Shown: one piece after another, positions 45,901 through 57,784 of the stretch | Numbering within the stretch: position 1 is the stretch's first letter | Layout of the letters: each line of letters begins with the position of its first letter | From: Marinobacterium zhoushanense | Lineage (GTDB): Bacteria; Pseudomonadota; Gammaproteobacteria; Pseudomonadales; Balneatricaceae | Direction of reading: 5' to 3' | NCBI RefSeq assembly: GCF_014641945.1 | Contig: NZ_BMIJ01000002.1 | Location: forward strand, 124,001-188,000 | Length of the DNA: 64,000 bases | Program-made: the position numbers and the translations under genes | Notes under the pieces: generated by a model | What the model saw: only the letters and a program-made list of their open reading frames with translations | Database searches by the model: none | Told to the model about the DNA's origin: nothing

Positions 45901-46756
45901 GCAACTGTTTAAGATCGAGTTGCGTAAGCTCCAGCTGCACCTGCCATTGCGGGGTACTCAACAAGCTCTCCAGGCGGGCACTGAGCTCAACATCTGCCGC
46001 CCCCTCGATCCACTGCTGAAGATCGAGCTGGTTCAACGTGCCATGGAGCCGTCCATGTCCATCCAACCGGGCAGTTCGCTGCTCTCCGCTGTCTGGCGTT
46101 CCAGTCGGCAGACGCAGCTGCCACTTCGTCGTGAACTCGAGCGGATATTCGCCAGCCAGCGTTGCAGCGCCGGCAAGATCCAGATTCACCAGCGGCGAGC
46201 GCAGCGCCAACTGCTGCAACTCCAGCCGCCCCTCCTTTGCACTCAGGCTCAACTGCGCACTGTCGAGCTGCTGCGCCGGCACGGCCACATCGCCCACGTA
46301 GAGGCGAAGCTGTTGCAGCGACAGCAACTGGATATCGATCGCCAGCGGCAACAAGACCTGCTCCGGCAGTTGCAGCGGGCCGGCAGCCGCTGCCGACTCC
46401 TGCTCCGCGGGGGGGGCTGGAAGATACAGATCGATATTGCCCAGCGCCAGGCGTTCGACCAGCAACTCCCCTGACAACAGCTGCGAGGGCTGCCAATCCA
46501 GCGCCAGCGAGTCTCCGATCAACCGAAGCTGCTCACTGCGATATTCGATTCCACCCAGGCGCAAGTCCCGGATCAAACGCCCGGAAACCTGTGCGATACT
46601 CAACTCGCCGGGCACGAAAGCGGTCGCGCGCGCGACAAGCCAGCGGCTACCGGACTCAGTGGCCAGAATCCAGCCAACCAGGGCCGCGACCAATAGCAGC
46701 AGCAGGAGCAGCACCAACAGCAGGTTGCGCGCTGCCCGTTTGATCCTCACCCTCAC
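42914..46756 (-). CDS. tamB: Translocation and assembly module protein TamB
   Basis: A 1280-residue AsmA-like protein: one N-terminal membrane helix (about residues 11-30) and a very long repetitive beta region ending in the DUF490/TamB domain, with PDNRILSYLVLGRAPD, GTSITEKLTQSLNVDEIGFASG and YIGKYLSPELYIKYGVGLINPVNTFLMRYQLSKRLSLETQ. The groove is thought to carry phospholipids or help insert outer-membrane proteins across the periplasm together with TamA. Its GTG start overlaps the tamA stop (GTGA), so the two are coupled. The length and C-terminus are normal for the family. Confidence 0.93.
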   Translation of the reverse strand: MRVRIKRAARNLLLVLLLLLLLVAALVGWILATESGSRWLVARATAFVPGELSIAQVSGRLIRDLRLGGIEYRSEQLRLIGDSLALDWQPSQLLSGELLVERLALGNIDLYLPAPPAEQESAAAAGPLQLPEQVLLPLAIDIQLLSLQQLRLYVGDVAVPAQQLDSAQLSLSAKEGRLELQQLALRSPLVNLDLAGAATLAGEYPLEFTTKWQLRLPTGTPDSGEQRTARLDGHGRLHGTLNQLDLQQWIEGAADVELSARLESLLSTPQWQVQLELTQLDLKQLLQDPAPELLALQPHVSMQANGGLDTAQLNLVLSATLPELQRTRLSLVAEASAQRIDIRELALQPEQGDARFSAFGQIDDPLGSREIEVRIDWQSLHYPLDQLAPLISSPTGELKLTGTLDDYRVALQTRVSGTDLPPTQLALEGRGSMDGLSLRQLRVDTLGGRIDVGGEVHWLPQVDWDLQVAAEGLQPGLKWPELTGSLNAALKTQGALGEQLEVRLQLDRLDGRLQGQPLNGSGQARIAGSALRLEQLDLSWGEARVQANGDIAEQLALQWQLRVPDLGKLVPGAGGQITGSGRLSGAPALPAVEAELSVSALRYDTTRVEQLEAQLKFDPSWQQPADIRVHVQQIVSAGQAINSADLTVSGTDQQLRIALDADADPTARLRLRADGQLATDLQRDPVYWSWRGRLTQLELSNPRAGRWAMVAPAAVDVDPQRYRLGRLCLASVDVEGTACFAGDGELGTAQPKAQASLNIAGLSLAAFAPFMPEPTAIDGRIDAQAEFSQSGAESRYNALLRLPQAVLSLPDSDLKLTLDGSRIELRGDSESARAQVDIAMDPLQGGIQGQVSVEDLSGAQRLRGEMNARIEQLQPLALLVPALQIHGGSTTAALAMAGTLTQPELNGRVSLSEGDIELPGAGVRISEIVLNLADDPVRAGQMRLEGSALSGQGRLTLNGTLLPMQQRAELNVKGERFEAVNTAEVQLLVSPDLQLALSPQTIRVRGELLIPQALIQAPKLEQSAVSGSPDLVVRSQTGGETSRGPELDVDLRVVLGESVRVDAFGFNGLLNGALNLQQGRGLARGTGSVGVASGKYRLYGQDLEISRGNVIFTGGPLSNPGLDLRVEREVDDVIVGALVGGTLRKPDLTLSSSPAMPDNRILSYLVLGRAPDATSAGEQQLLMKLALSLGAKGGTSITEKLTQSLNVDEIGFASGDTADDTSFYIGKYLSPELYIKYGVGLINPVNTFLMRYQLSKRLSLETQTSAEGSGGDLIYSFESD

Positions 46757-48549
46757 AGATCCGGCCCCAAGGTGAAGTGGATGCGAAAACCGCTATCGTC
46801 GAGCGGCTTGGCCAGATCGACACGCACCGGCCCCACCGGCGACTGCCAGCGCCCACCAATACCCGCGCTGTTTTTCAGCGGTGTATCCAGCGAATCGAAC
46901 GCATTCCCCATATCCCAGAACACCGCTCCGCGCCACTTTGGCGCCACCCGGTAATCGAACTCCAGGCTGCCGGCCAGCAGGTAACGTCCGCCACGCACCT
47001 CGCCATCGGTATCGGTGGGACCGAGCTCTTTGTAACCGTAACCGCGCACGGTGTTATCGCCGCCGGTGAAGAAACGTCGTGACGCCGGTATACGATTGAA
47101 GTCGGTGGTGGCGGTAACCCCTAGATCGAGTCGCGCCAACAGTCTCAGGTCCGGGATGGGGCTATATACGGCTTTACCGCTGACCTCTAGCTGCACGAAG
47201 CTGGTATCCGACAACAGGCTCTCCTCCGCCGCCGACAGGTCGGCGCTGAGGCGATAACCGCGACTCGGATTCAACCGGTTATCGGTGTCCACCATGGACC
47301 AGCCCCCTTCCGGTACCAGCAGCATGGTACTCTCCTCCTCGCTACCGAAACGAAAGGTCTCCTGCTCCAGGCCCAGCCCCCAATGCCAGCGCTGACGACC
47401 TCGCGCGCGCTGCTCCTGCGCGGCGATACGCCAGGTCTCGGAATCGGTAGTGTCGGTCTGCTCCTGCTCGTAGGCAGCGCGCCCCAGATAGGTATCGGAC
47501 ACCGGGTCTTGCCCGGGAATCTCGTAGTTGAACAGCAGGGTATTGGTTACCTCCGACAGGCGCAGAATGCTCTCCATACGATGCCCGCGGTCGTTCACCC
47601 AGCGTCGGCGCTGGCTGGCACTCAGCCTCGCACCGGTATCGGTACCGTAGCCGGCGCCGAATCGATAGGCAGTACGCTCATCAGGCGTCAGGTATACCTG
47701 CACCGGCACAAGCTGCTGATCATCGGCCTGGTCCCAGAGCGGTTGCACCTCAACACCACTGAAATAACCACTGTCGACCAGCCCGCGTTGCATCTCCAAC
47801 AACCTGTCGGTAGCCACCGGCTCCCCATCCGCCAGGGTCCGGTAACGTTGCAACAGCGCCTCCCTGATCGGCACCTCGTTGAACTGGATCTCCGCCAGTC
47901 TGTAGAGTGGACCGGTATCGAAGCTAAGCTTGATATCCGCCGAGTTGCTCGGCAGATCCACCAGTATCAGCGCTTCGCTAAAGCCGGCTTCGTAATAGCC
48001 CAGGCCAGCCGCCTGCTCCAACAGCTCAGTCTTGATGCTCTCATAAGCTTGTTGATCCAAAGGCGTGCCTGGCTGCAATGCGGGCTCGTGCAGCCAATTG
48101 TTGAGCAATGGTTCTGAGGCACCGGCACCGGTTACATCCAGCTCGCTACGCCGAACCACTGCCCTGGGCCCGGCATCGATGGTATAGATGGCGCGCCACC
48201 CCTGCTCAGTCTGCGCCAGCTCAGCCTCTACCCGGCTATTGAAATAACCCAGCGGACGCAAGCCGGCATCCACCTCCTTTGCGGCCTGACGGTGCAGGTA
48301 GCGGATACGGCTTGCACTCGGCAGCGGCGCATCTCCATCCAGGCTCGACAGCGACAGGTGCGCACGCACATTGCTTTCCAGATCACCACCTATCCCTTCG
48401 ACCACCACCTCCAGACCTTCGGCTGCATCGGCGGTTGAGGCAACAGAGCCCCCCAACAGCAGCAAAGCCAAGATCGCGCTGGCGAGGCCAAGCTTAGAGC
48501 CAGGTGCCCGAACGAGCTCGATTGTGGACAGGATGGTACGCAACAACAT
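46753..48549 (-). CDS. tamA: Translocation and assembly module protein TamA (Omp85 family)
   Basis: A 598-residue outer-membrane protein: a signal region (to about residue 43, ADA-AEG), three POTRA domains (about 45-280) and a 16-stranded Omp85 barrel (about 285-598). The barrel carries FFTGGDNTVRGYGYKELGP (the conserved VRGY/F loop) and ends IHFTLGPDL, similar to E. coli TamA ending in GLGPEL. It works with TamB, whose start overlaps its stop. The N-terminus before the signal core is longer than usual, so the start at 48549 is uncertain. Confidence 0.93.
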   Translation of the reverse strand: MLLRTILSTIELVRAPGSKLGLASAILALLLLGGSVASTADAAEGLEVVVEGIGGDLESNVRAHLSLSSLDGDAPLPSASRIRYLHRQAAKEVDAGLRPLGYFNSRVEAELAQTEQGWRAIYTIDAGPRAVVRRSELDVTGAGASEPLLNNWLHEPALQPGTPLDQQAYESIKTELLEQAAGLGYYEAGFSEALILVDLPSNSADIKLSFDTGPLYRLAEIQFNEVPIREALLQRYRTLADGEPVATDRLLEMQRGLVDSGYFSGVEVQPLWDQADDQQLVPVQVYLTPDERTAYRFGAGYGTDTGARLSASQRRRWVNDRGHRMESILRLSEVTNTLLFNYEIPGQDPVSDTYLGRAAYEQEQTDTTDSETWRIAAQEQRARGRQRWHWGLGLEQETFRFGSEEESTMLLVPEGGWSMVDTDNRLNPSRGYRLSADLSAAEESLLSDTSFVQLEVSGKAVYSPIPDLRLLARLDLGVTATTDFNRIPASRRFFTGGDNTVRGYGYKELGPTDTDGEVRGGRYLLAGSLEFDYRVAPKWRGAVFWDMGNAFDSLDTPLKNSAGIGGRWQSPVGPVRVDLAKPLDDSGFRIHFTLGPDL

Positions 48550-48682
48550 CAGCAGTAACTGCCCCTAGGTGAAGGTTGTGAAAACGGTGGCCGCCACGAC
48601 CACCAGGCACGAGTTACCCAGCAGGGAACAACTCAAAAACAGCGTCCTAAGGGGTGATGGCTGGTTCTCGGTTGCCTTTCGA

Positions 48683-50689
48683 TCAAACACCGATCACGGT
48701 TGGGGAGCCAGCTGCCTCGACTCTATTCCGCCCCCGAGACTTGGCCTTATACAGCGCCGAATCGGCCCGGTTATAGATGGTCTTGAAATCCTCCCCAGTC
48801 TTGAGCTGCGCTACGCCGGCACTGATGGTGATATGCACATCGCCACCGAGTGTCTCGATCATTGAATTAGACACATTGATCCGCAACCGTTCCGCGACAA
48901 GCAACGCCTCATGCTCCTGGGTTTCCGGCATCAGAATGGCAAACTCCTCACCGCCCAGCCGCGCGAAGAGATCGGTGGCACGCAAGAGCCCCTGAACCAC
49001 CCCGGCCACATGCTTCAGCGTTTCATCACCAGAATGATGCCCGAAGCAGTCATTGACCCGCTTGAAGTAGTCCAGATCCAGCAGGACCAACGAGAGTGGA
49101 CGCCGATAACGATGCGCCCGGCTGATCTCGTCGTCGACGGCTGTGGTGAAATAGCCCCGGCTTTTCGCCCCCGTCAGCGAGTCGGTTGTTGCCAGCGCAG
49201 TTAGCTCTTTGACGGCGCGGTCCTCGGCGATAGAGCTGCCTATCCACCGTCCCAGCAAACGCACAAACTCGCGATCGCCATCATCAAACTCCTGCGCGTA
49301 GGGCTTGGTAGAATAAAAGCCCACAACACCGTAGAGCGTACTGCCCAGCCGCACCGAAGTACCAATAAAACACTCATGCTTGAACGTATCGCTACCGAGC
49401 AGGCTCGCGCCATGCCGCTGACTGCCATGGCGCACGAAGACGACATCGCTACTGTTAAATGTATCGGGGGTATAGGTCGAGGGTAGCTCCAGGACATCCC
49501 CCTCTTTCAAGTCGGCAAAGGTGTCCGAATAACACTTATCCACAACATAGGTGTTATCGTGCAGGGCACCGACCACGCCCATCTCCACACCCAGGTGCTT
49601 GCACCCCAGCTCCAACGCCTTGTAGAACTTATCATCAAGTTCGGCGCCGGCCTGTATGGCGATGGTATTGAGCGTCCGCAGGCTGTCATTTGCAAACAGC
49701 AGCCGAGTTCTTAACTGCTGCTGGAGCTGAACGGCTCGGGCAAGCCAGGCACCTGCGGCAAGAAGCAGAAGGGTCACGACGGCAGCGCCCCACTTGTAGT
49801 GACGCCAGAGCTCTTCGTGCTCCGCAAAAACCTGGTCAGTCACTTTTGCCGCGGCGACCACCATCGGATACTCGCTCATCCGCCTGTAGCTGATGCGGCG
49901 TTTTGCGCCATCAATTACGCTGACTGCCTCGAAAGTACCGACATCCGGTGCGTCGGCCTGCATAAAAGGTCGATCGCCGGGTACAACCTTGCCGATAGCG
50001 CTCTCATCCAGTTTCAGGTCTATCCCCCTGGCCCGTACCAGGCCATCGAGACCGACAAGAGCGATGCTCCCACCCTCGCCCAGGTCAAGAGAACCAAAAA
50101 AACCTGAGAAGTAACTTGGGTTGAGTGATATCACCAATACGCCGCCAAAGTGATCGCCATGCGACCAGATCGGGCGCGTCAGCTGAATACTGTATCGCCC
50201 CGACACCCGGCCCTTGACCGGCTTACTGATAAACAGCTCATCGACATCACTGTCGCGGTGCACCTGGAAATGCTCTCGATCACTGAGATCCACAGGGGCT
50301 GCGTCCGGATCAAGGTTGGAGTAGGCAAGCGTTCCATCAGCATTGATGACCGCAATCTGCACCAGCAGGGAATCATCGTAGGCGGCCTGCATGATCCGTA
50401 CCTTGGTTTCAAACTTCGAGCGGTCGTCCACCCAGGCCTGGCGCAACACCAAAAGCACGGCATCGATATTATTAAAGGTCCGGTCGACATGCTCCTCAAA
50501 GGTACGCGCAACACCGCCGGAGTCACTCCAGGAATGCCGATCTACATCCTCATAGTTCCGCCGCTGCTCGAATAATAGTGCCGACCAAAGCGCAGCGATC
50601 AAAACACCGGTCAGAGCTAAAATGGCCACAGGACTGATTTTGCGTTGAAACTCACGAGAACGAGACTTTGCGGGCATCCGAACATCCAT
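48683..50689 (-). CDS. Membrane diguanylate cyclase with Cache and GAF domains
   Basis: A 668-residue protein with a membrane helix (about residues 18-38), a periplasmic PDC/Cache sensor (about 40-300, with AVINADGTLAYSNLDP and DLSDREHFQVHRDSDVDELFISKPVKGR), a second helix (GAAVVTLLLLAAGAWLA), a GAF domain (about 350-490) and a GGDEF domain with the active variant LGGEEFAIL. RATD five residues before it is the inhibitory site. There is no EAL domain, so it should only make cyclic-di-GMP. ATGs at 50689 and 50677 are both possible. Confidence 0.88.
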   Translation of the reverse strand: MDVRMPAKSRSREFQRKISPVAILALTGVLIAALWSALLFEQRRNYEDVDRHSWSDSGGVARTFEEHVDRTFNNIDAVLLVLRQAWVDDRSKFETKVRIMQAAYDDSLLVQIAVINADGTLAYSNLDPDAAPVDLSDREHFQVHRDSDVDELFISKPVKGRVSGRYSIQLTRPIWSHGDHFGGVLVISLNPSYFSGFFGSLDLGEGGSIALVGLDGLVRARGIDLKLDESAIGKVVPGDRPFMQADAPDVGTFEAVSVIDGAKRRISYRRMSEYPMVVAAAKVTDQVFAEHEELWRHYKWGAAVVTLLLLAAGAWLARAVQLQQQLRTRLLFANDSLRTLNTIAIQAGAELDDKFYKALELGCKHLGVEMGVVGALHDNTYVVDKCYSDTFADLKEGDVLELPSTYTPDTFNSSDVVFVRHGSQRHGASLLGSDTFKHECFIGTSVRLGSTLYGVVGFYSTKPYAQEFDDGDREFVRLLGRWIGSSIAEDRAVKELTALATTDSLTGAKSRGYFTTAVDDEISRAHRYRRPLSLVLLDLDYFKRVNDCFGHHSGDETLKHVAGVVQGLLRATDLFARLGGEEFAILMPETQEHEALLVAERLRINVSNSMIETLGGDVHITISAGVAQLKTGEDFKTIYNRADSALYKAKSRGRNRVEAAGSPTVIGV

Positions 50690-50758
50690 TTCAAGATCGT
50701 CTTATACGCTAATGTTAAGGTATTGAGCGCGACACATACACCCAAAATCGCGTCCAAC

Positions 50759-50785
50759 AAAAAAGGCCCGGCGCAGTGCCGGGCC
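50759..50785 (-). terminator. Intrinsic terminator of the sdaA-gcvH-gcvP operon
   Basis: On the minus strand GGCCCGGC-ACTGC-GCCGGGCC is a perfect eight-pair stem followed by TTTTTTG. It lies about 47 bp beyond the gcvP stop codon. Confidence 0.88.
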
Positions 50786-50831
50786 TTTGTAACGGATTGC
50801 TGGTCGAATCCTCAGGACTCAACCCGCATGA

Positions 50832-53717
<2,886 letters not shown>

Positions 53718-53811
53718 CTTGCTGCCCCTTTTTTTGACCTTATGCTGTCAATAAAAATAGATCGGGTCGGCCGTACTGTGCACGACCGACCCGTGATAAA
53801 CCTGACCCTGA

Positions 53812-54204
53812 TCAGCCCTCTTCGGCCACGCGCTCAGCGTAGTCTTCAGCGCTCAACAGTGCATCCAGTTCTGCGGCGTCGGCCAGTTTCAGCTTGCAGA
53901 TCCAGCCTTCGGCGAAGGGGGACTCATTGATCAGCTCGGGGCTATCCTGCAGCTGCTCGTTCACTTCGACCACTTCACCACCGACGGAAGCGTAGATGTC
54001 GGATGCGGCCTTGACCGATTCAACCACGGAGAACTCCTCTCCGGCCGACACTTCACGACCCACTTCAGGCAGTTCCACGAATACCACGTCACCCAGCTGC
54101 TCCTGTGCGAAGTCGGTGATCCCCAGGGTCACTGTGCCATCACCGTTGTCGCGGATCCATTCGTGGGAAGCGGCGTATTTCAGCTCGGTCGGTAGGTTGC
54201 TCAT
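53812..54204 (-). CDS. gcvH: Glycine cleavage system H protein
   Basis: A 130-residue lipoyl carrier that shuttles the aminomethyl intermediate from GcvP to GcvT. The lipoylated Lys65 is in [52 protein letters not shown] is the standard N-terminus (residues 8-46). The ATG at 54204 is chosen; a 21-bp longer frame is open but not conserved. It lies 51 bp after sdaA and about 95 bp before gcvP. Confidence 0.95.
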   Translation of the reverse strand: MSNLPTELKYAASHEWIRDNGDGTVTLGITDFAQEQLGDVVFVELPEVGREVSAGEEFSVVESVKAASDIYASVGGEVVEVNEQLQDSPELINESPFAEGWICKLKLADAAELDALLSAEDYAERVAEEG

Positions 54205-54255
54205 GTTCTCTAATCCATCTCTCATTTAGTCATTATCTATACGATGTCGCTGCGA

Positions 54256-55632
54256 TCAGCAGGCCACCACATTCACGGCGAGACCACCCGTAGAGGTCTC
54301 TTTATACTTATCCTGCATGTCAGCGCCGGTCTGGCGCATGGTTTCGATTACCGAATCCAGTGACACGAAATGCTTGCCATCCCCCCTGAGTGCCAGTCGG
54401 GCGGCGTTGATCGCCTTGACCGCCCCCATGGTATTGCGCTCGATACAGGGCACCTGGACCAGCCCCGCGATCGGATCGCAGGTCAGACCCAGATTATGTT
54501 CCATGCCGATTTCGGCCGCGTTTTCGATCTGCCGCACCGTACCGCCGAGCACCGCGCAGAGTGCACCTGCCGCCATCGAACAGGCGACACCGATCTCGCC
54601 CTGACAGCCCACTTCGGCTGCCGAGATCGAGGCGTTACGCTTGTACAGCATACCGATCGCCGCGGCTGTCGCGAGGAAATTGATGACCCCCTCGTCGCTG
54701 GAGCCCGGTACAAAGCGGTCATAATACGCCAGTACCGCCGGGATTACCCCTGCTGCACCGTTTGTCGGCGCGGTTACCACCCGTCCGCCGGCCGCATTCT
54801 CCTCATTTACCGCCAGTGCATAAAGATCTACCCAGTCGATCACCGCCAGGTGATCGCTGATGGCGGACTCCGGCTTGTGCATCAACTCTCGATACAACTC
54901 ATGCGCCCGCCGCCGCACATGTAAACCGCCCGGCAGTTCACCGGACTGATGACAGCCTCGGCGAATCGATTCATCCATCGCCTGCCAGATCTGCAACAGC
55001 CGTGGTCGTACCTCCTCCGCGGGGGTACGTGACTCCTCATTGGCCAGCATCAGCTCAGCGATGGTCATTCCCTCACGCTCTGCGATCGACATCAACTCGT
55101 CAGCGTTATTGAAAGGCCAGGGCTCAGCCACCCCCTGCTCCGTCGCGGGGTTATCCACCTCATCAGCGGTCACCACGAAGCCACCGCCGACCGAATAGCA
55201 GACCAGCTCCGCGAGCTGTATTCCGGCCTCGTCCAGCGCTTCGAAGCGCATGGCATTAGGATGGGCCGGCAGCGACACGCCGAAATTGAAGCGCAGGTCC
55301 TGCTCCGGATCAAAGGCGATTTCAGTACCATCCTTCAGCTGTATCGAACAGCGATCGCGGATACCGTCGATGATCCCGGCCACAGCATCGGGATCGACGC
55401 TATCGGGACGCTCACCACTCAGGCCGAGCATTACCGCGGTATCGGTCGCATGGCCTTTACCCGTCATGGCCAAAGATCCATAGAGCTGCACATGCAGACG
55501 CTTGGTCCGCGCCAGCGATCCCGCTTCATCCAGCTGCTGCATGAAACGCTGTGCTGCCACCATTGGCCCAACCGTATGCGAGCTGGAAGGACCTATACCT
55601 ATTTTGAACAGATCAAAGATACTGAGCGACAT
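54256..55632 (-). CDS. sdaA: L-serine ammonia-lyase (iron-sulfur type)
   Basis: A 458-residue serine deaminase that turns L-serine into pyruvate and ammonia. The N-terminus [27 protein letters not shown] is characteristic. Cysteines of the 4Fe-4S site are in [24 protein letters not shown] and VQVPCIERN. It is the first gene of a unit with gcvH and gcvP and divergent from gcvT. This joins glycine cleavage (with serine hydroxymethyltransferase from elsewhere) to pyruvate formation, pointing to amino-acid catabolism. GGAGAA upstream supports the ATG. Confidence 0.94.
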   Translation of the reverse strand: MSLSIFDLFKIGIGPSSSHTVGPMVAAQRFMQQLDEAGSLARTKRLHVQLYGSLAMTGKGHATDTAVMLGLSGERPDSVDPDAVAGIIDGIRDRCSIQLKDGTEIAFDPEQDLRFNFGVSLPAHPNAMRFEALDEAGIQLAELVCYSVGGGFVVTADEVDNPATEQGVAEPWPFNNADELMSIAEREGMTIAELMLANEESRTPAEEVRPRLLQIWQAMDESIRRGCHQSGELPGGLHVRRRAHELYRELMHKPESAISDHLAVIDWVDLYALAVNEENAAGGRVVTAPTNGAAGVIPAVLAYYDRFVPGSSDEGVINFLATAAAIGMLYKRNASISAAEVGCQGEIGVACSMAAGALCAVLGGTVRQIENAAEIGMEHNLGLTCDPIAGLVQVPCIERNTMGAVKAINAARLALRGDGKHFVSLDSVIETMRQTGADMQDKYKETSTGGLAVNVVAC

Positions 55633-55775
55633 CGTGATTCTCCGCTTAGACTGAAGGTCAGAAACAGGAAACGAACCCAGGCTCGATGTAACTGGCCACT
55701 ACACTCCTCAGTTTACGTCAGTTGCGCCGAATGGGGCGGCAGACTAACAGCAGAGTCCGCGCTCGGCAAGAAAAA

Positions 55776-55789
55776 TTTCCTATTGGAAA
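55776..55789. promoter_or_regulatory. Operator 1 of the sdaA/gcvT divergent region
   Basis: TTTCC-TATT-GGAAA. Read on the minus strand towards sdaA it is TTTCCAATAGGAAATTTTT, almost the same as operator 2 read towards gcvT. It lies just upstream of a possible -35 (TTGCCG on the minus strand) and about 145 bp from the sdaA ATG. The remaining parts of 55633-56018 hold no riboswitch or gene that I can see. Confidence 0.68.
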
Positions 55790-55932
55790 CTCGCGAAACT
55801 TTTCACCACTCCCGAACGGACTTGAGTATGGCAATATCATCTAAAAAAAACGGTCTCTATGCGCAAATACTCTGGCAGTTGGAAGGATACTCATAACTCA
55901 CGGGGGATCATCAGCACCAAAAGCAGAATTGT

Positions 55933-55946
55933 TTCCAATTGGAAAT
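55933..55946. promoter_or_regulatory. Operator 2 of the sdaA/gcvT divergent region
   Basis: TTTCC-AATT-GGAAA is a perfect 14-bp palindrome, followed two bases later by TTGTCA, a possible -35 of gcvT (ATG 73 bp further). The centres of operators 1 and 2 are 157 bp apart, close to 15 helical turns, so dimers would face the same side of the DNA. The regulator is not encoded in the window. Confidence 0.7.
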
Positions 55947-56018
55947 TTTGTCAGAATTGCACCTTTCACAGCGTACTCCGCTGTTTGCCAGCATAGACCT
56001 GATTAAACGAGGCACAGG

Positions 56019-57137
56019 ATGGAAGAGACACTGCTGCGTACCCCCTTATACGACCTGCATATCGAACTTGGCGCACGTATGGTTCCCTTTGCGGGGTATG
56101 AGATGCCGGTACAGTACCCGGCGGGAGTGCGCAAGGAACACCTGCACACGCGTGAAGCAGCAGGTCTGTTCGATGTCAGCCACATGGGACAACTGTTCCT
56201 GAGCGGCCCGCAGGCGGGTGCGGATCTAGAGCGCCTGGTGCCGGTGGACATCATCGACCTGCCTGTGGGCAAACAGCGTTACGCGATGTTCACCAACGCT
56301 GACGCCGGTATCCTGGACGACCTGATGGTGACGCGCACAGAGACCGGCTATTACCTGGTGGTCAATGCCGCCTGCAAGCGTGAGGATATCGCCCATCTGC
56401 AAGCCCATCTCAGCCCGGATACCCGCCTGGAGATACTCGACGACCGTGCACTGATCGCGCTACAGGGGCCGAAGGCAGCCGACGTACTCGCCCGCCTGCA
56501 GCCCGCGGCTGCGGAGATGCTGTTCATGGACAACCGTACACTGCAGATAGAGGGTGTCGACTGTTTTGTCAGCCGTTCCGGCTATACCGGCGAAGACGGT
56601 TACGAGATCTCCGTACCGGCTACCGCCGCCGATGCGCTGACCCGCAAGCTGCTGGCGCAGCCAGAAGTGGAACCGATCGGCTTGGGTGCTCGCGATTCGT
56701 TGCGCCTGGAAGCCGGCCTGTGCCTGTACGGACACGATATCGATACCGGTACCACCCCGGCCGAAGCCAGCCTGATCTGGGCTGTGTCGCCAGCACGCCG
56801 CAGCGGCGGAGTACGTGCTGGAGGCTTCCCCGGCGCCGATATCCTGCTCGCACAGATCGACAACAAGTCGGCCACACGCAAGCGTGTCGGTTTGATCGGT
56901 GAGGGTCGCGCGCCGGTGCGCGAAGGTACCGAGCTATTCGATAGCGAAGGCAAGCTGGTGGGCAAGGTGACCAGTGGCACTTTCGGCCCCAGCGCCGAGC
57001 AGTCGGTCGCCATGGCCTATGTCAGCAGCGACGTCAGCGCTCTGGATACGCAGATCTTTGCCGAAGTAAGGGGCAAGCGCCTGCCGATGAAGGTGAGCCG
57101 CATGCCGTTCGTGGCGCAGCGCTACTATCGGGGCTGA
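56019..57137 (+). CDS. gcvT: Glycine cleavage system aminomethyltransferase, T protein
   Basis: A 372-residue protein that transfers the methylene group from aminomethyl-GcvH to tetrahydrofolate. Conserved parts are LYDLHIELGARMVPFAGYEMPVQY, REAAGLFDVSHMGQ, LDDLMVTRTETGYYLVVNA, LIALQGPKA, RSGYTGEDGYEI, GLGARDSLRLEAGLCLYGHDID and a C-terminal GCV_T domain with GKVTSGTFGPS. It is transcribed away from sdaA-gcvH-gcvP, sharing a region with two matching palindromes. It appears monocistronic because the next gene is convergent. Confidence 0.95.
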   Translation: MEETLLRTPLYDLHIELGARMVPFAGYEMPVQYPAGVRKEHLHTREAAGLFDVSHMGQLFLSGPQAGADLERLVPVDIIDLPVGKQRYAMFTNADAGILDDLMVTRTETGYYLVVNAACKREDIAHLQAHLSPDTRLEILDDRALIALQGPKAADVLARLQPAAAEMLFMDNRTLQIEGVDCFVSRSGYTGEDGYEISVPATAADALTRKLLAQPEVEPIGLGARDSLRLEAGLCLYGHDIDTGTTPAEASLIWAVSPARRSGGVRAGGFPGADILLAQIDNKSATRKRVGLIGEGRAPVREGTELFDSEGKLVGKVTSGTFGPSAEQSVAMAYVSSDVSALDTQIFAEVRGKRLPMKVSRMPFVAQRYYRG

Positions 57138-57175
57138 TCTCGCCACCGATCGGTACCAGAACACTAGAGCAGAGC

Positions 57176-57215
57176 ATTGCGACGGGTTTTACTCTCGCCC
57201 GTGACCCGTCGCAAT
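57176..57215. repeat. 12-bp perfect inverted repeat between gcvT and the cNMP-binding gene
   Basis: ATTGCGACGGGT (57176-57187) and ACCCGTCGCAAT (57204-57215) flank a 16-base loop. The structure includes the last codons and stop of the convergent cNMP-binding gene and lies 39 bp after gcvT. No U-run follows on either strand. It may end transcription from both sides or protect the 3' ends. Confidence 0.6.
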
Positions 57216-57683
57216 TGCCGTCAGCTTGTTATTGATACCGTCGATGGTACGGGCAAGCTCTCGCGACAGGTTTAGCATCAAGATGCCGAAGTCAGAGGGG
57301 AAGTCGAGGTGCAGCTGAAAAAAGAGATTGGAGTCGACTTTCAATACGGTGCTGGATTCGAGGGCGTAAACCGACCCCTTGCGGTTGAACAGGCCGATCA
57401 TCGACACATAGCCAACCTCTTCACCAAAGTGTATCTCGCGGATCAACAGGCGCTCCTGCTCAACCTCTCGGTAGTAGCCGAGCTTGCCTTGAAGTACAAC
57501 CGCAAAGAAGCTGCCAGGCTCTCCTGAACGGAATATCGTCTCACCGGCCTCGACGCATTGAACCTGCCCGTTCTCCAACAGAAAGCGTATCGCGTCATCG
57601 CTCAAGGCACCGAAGGTCGAAGCCCCCTTGAAATAATCCAGGCCCGACTCGGCAAGCAGCCGTTGAGCATCCAGATTTTTCAT
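57189..57683 (-). CDS. Cyclic nucleotide-binding domain protein
   Basis: A 164-residue protein consisting of one CRP-like cNMP-binding domain: LENGQVQCVEAGETIFRSGEPGSFFAVVLQGKLGYYREV, IHFGEEVGYVSMIGLFNRKGSVYALESSTVLKVDSNLFFQL. There is no DNA-binding helix-turn-helix, so it is not a CRP regulator itself; the nucleotide-binding FGE/RxA motif is not clearly kept, so ligand binding is uncertain. It lies downstream of, and on the same strand as, an ECF sigma/anti-sigma pair (about 145 bp away) but has its own candidate operators, described separately. Confidence 0.78.
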   Translation of the reverse strand: MKNLDAQRLLAESGLDYFKGASTFGALSDDAIRFLLENGQVQCVEAGETIFRSGEPGSFFAVVLQGKLGYYREVEQERLLIREIHFGEEVGYVSMIGLFNRKGSVYALESSTVLKVDSNLFFQLHLDFPSDFGILMLNLSRELARTIDGINNKLTAIATGHGRE

Positions 57684-57735
57684 ATATCACCCGCTTATGA
57701 TGATCGAGCTCTGCAGCTCGCCAACTCTGTTTTAA

Positions 57736-57763
57736 AATCACTACACTCTAATCACTACACCCT
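57736..57763. repeat. Tandem 14-bp direct repeat upstream of the cNMP-binding gene
   Basis: AATCACTACACTCT is followed at once by AATCACTACACCCT (13 of 14 bases identical), 53-80 bp before the gene's ATG. It may be a pair of regulator sites or a small tandem duplication. Confidence 0.45.
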
Positions 57764-57784
57764 AAAGCTTGGACCTGTCTACCA

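Noticed and set aside
55633..56018. Glycine riboswitch before gcvT
   Set aside because: I looked for the paired aptamer core pattern expected of glycine riboswitches and did not find it; palindromic operators explain the region better.
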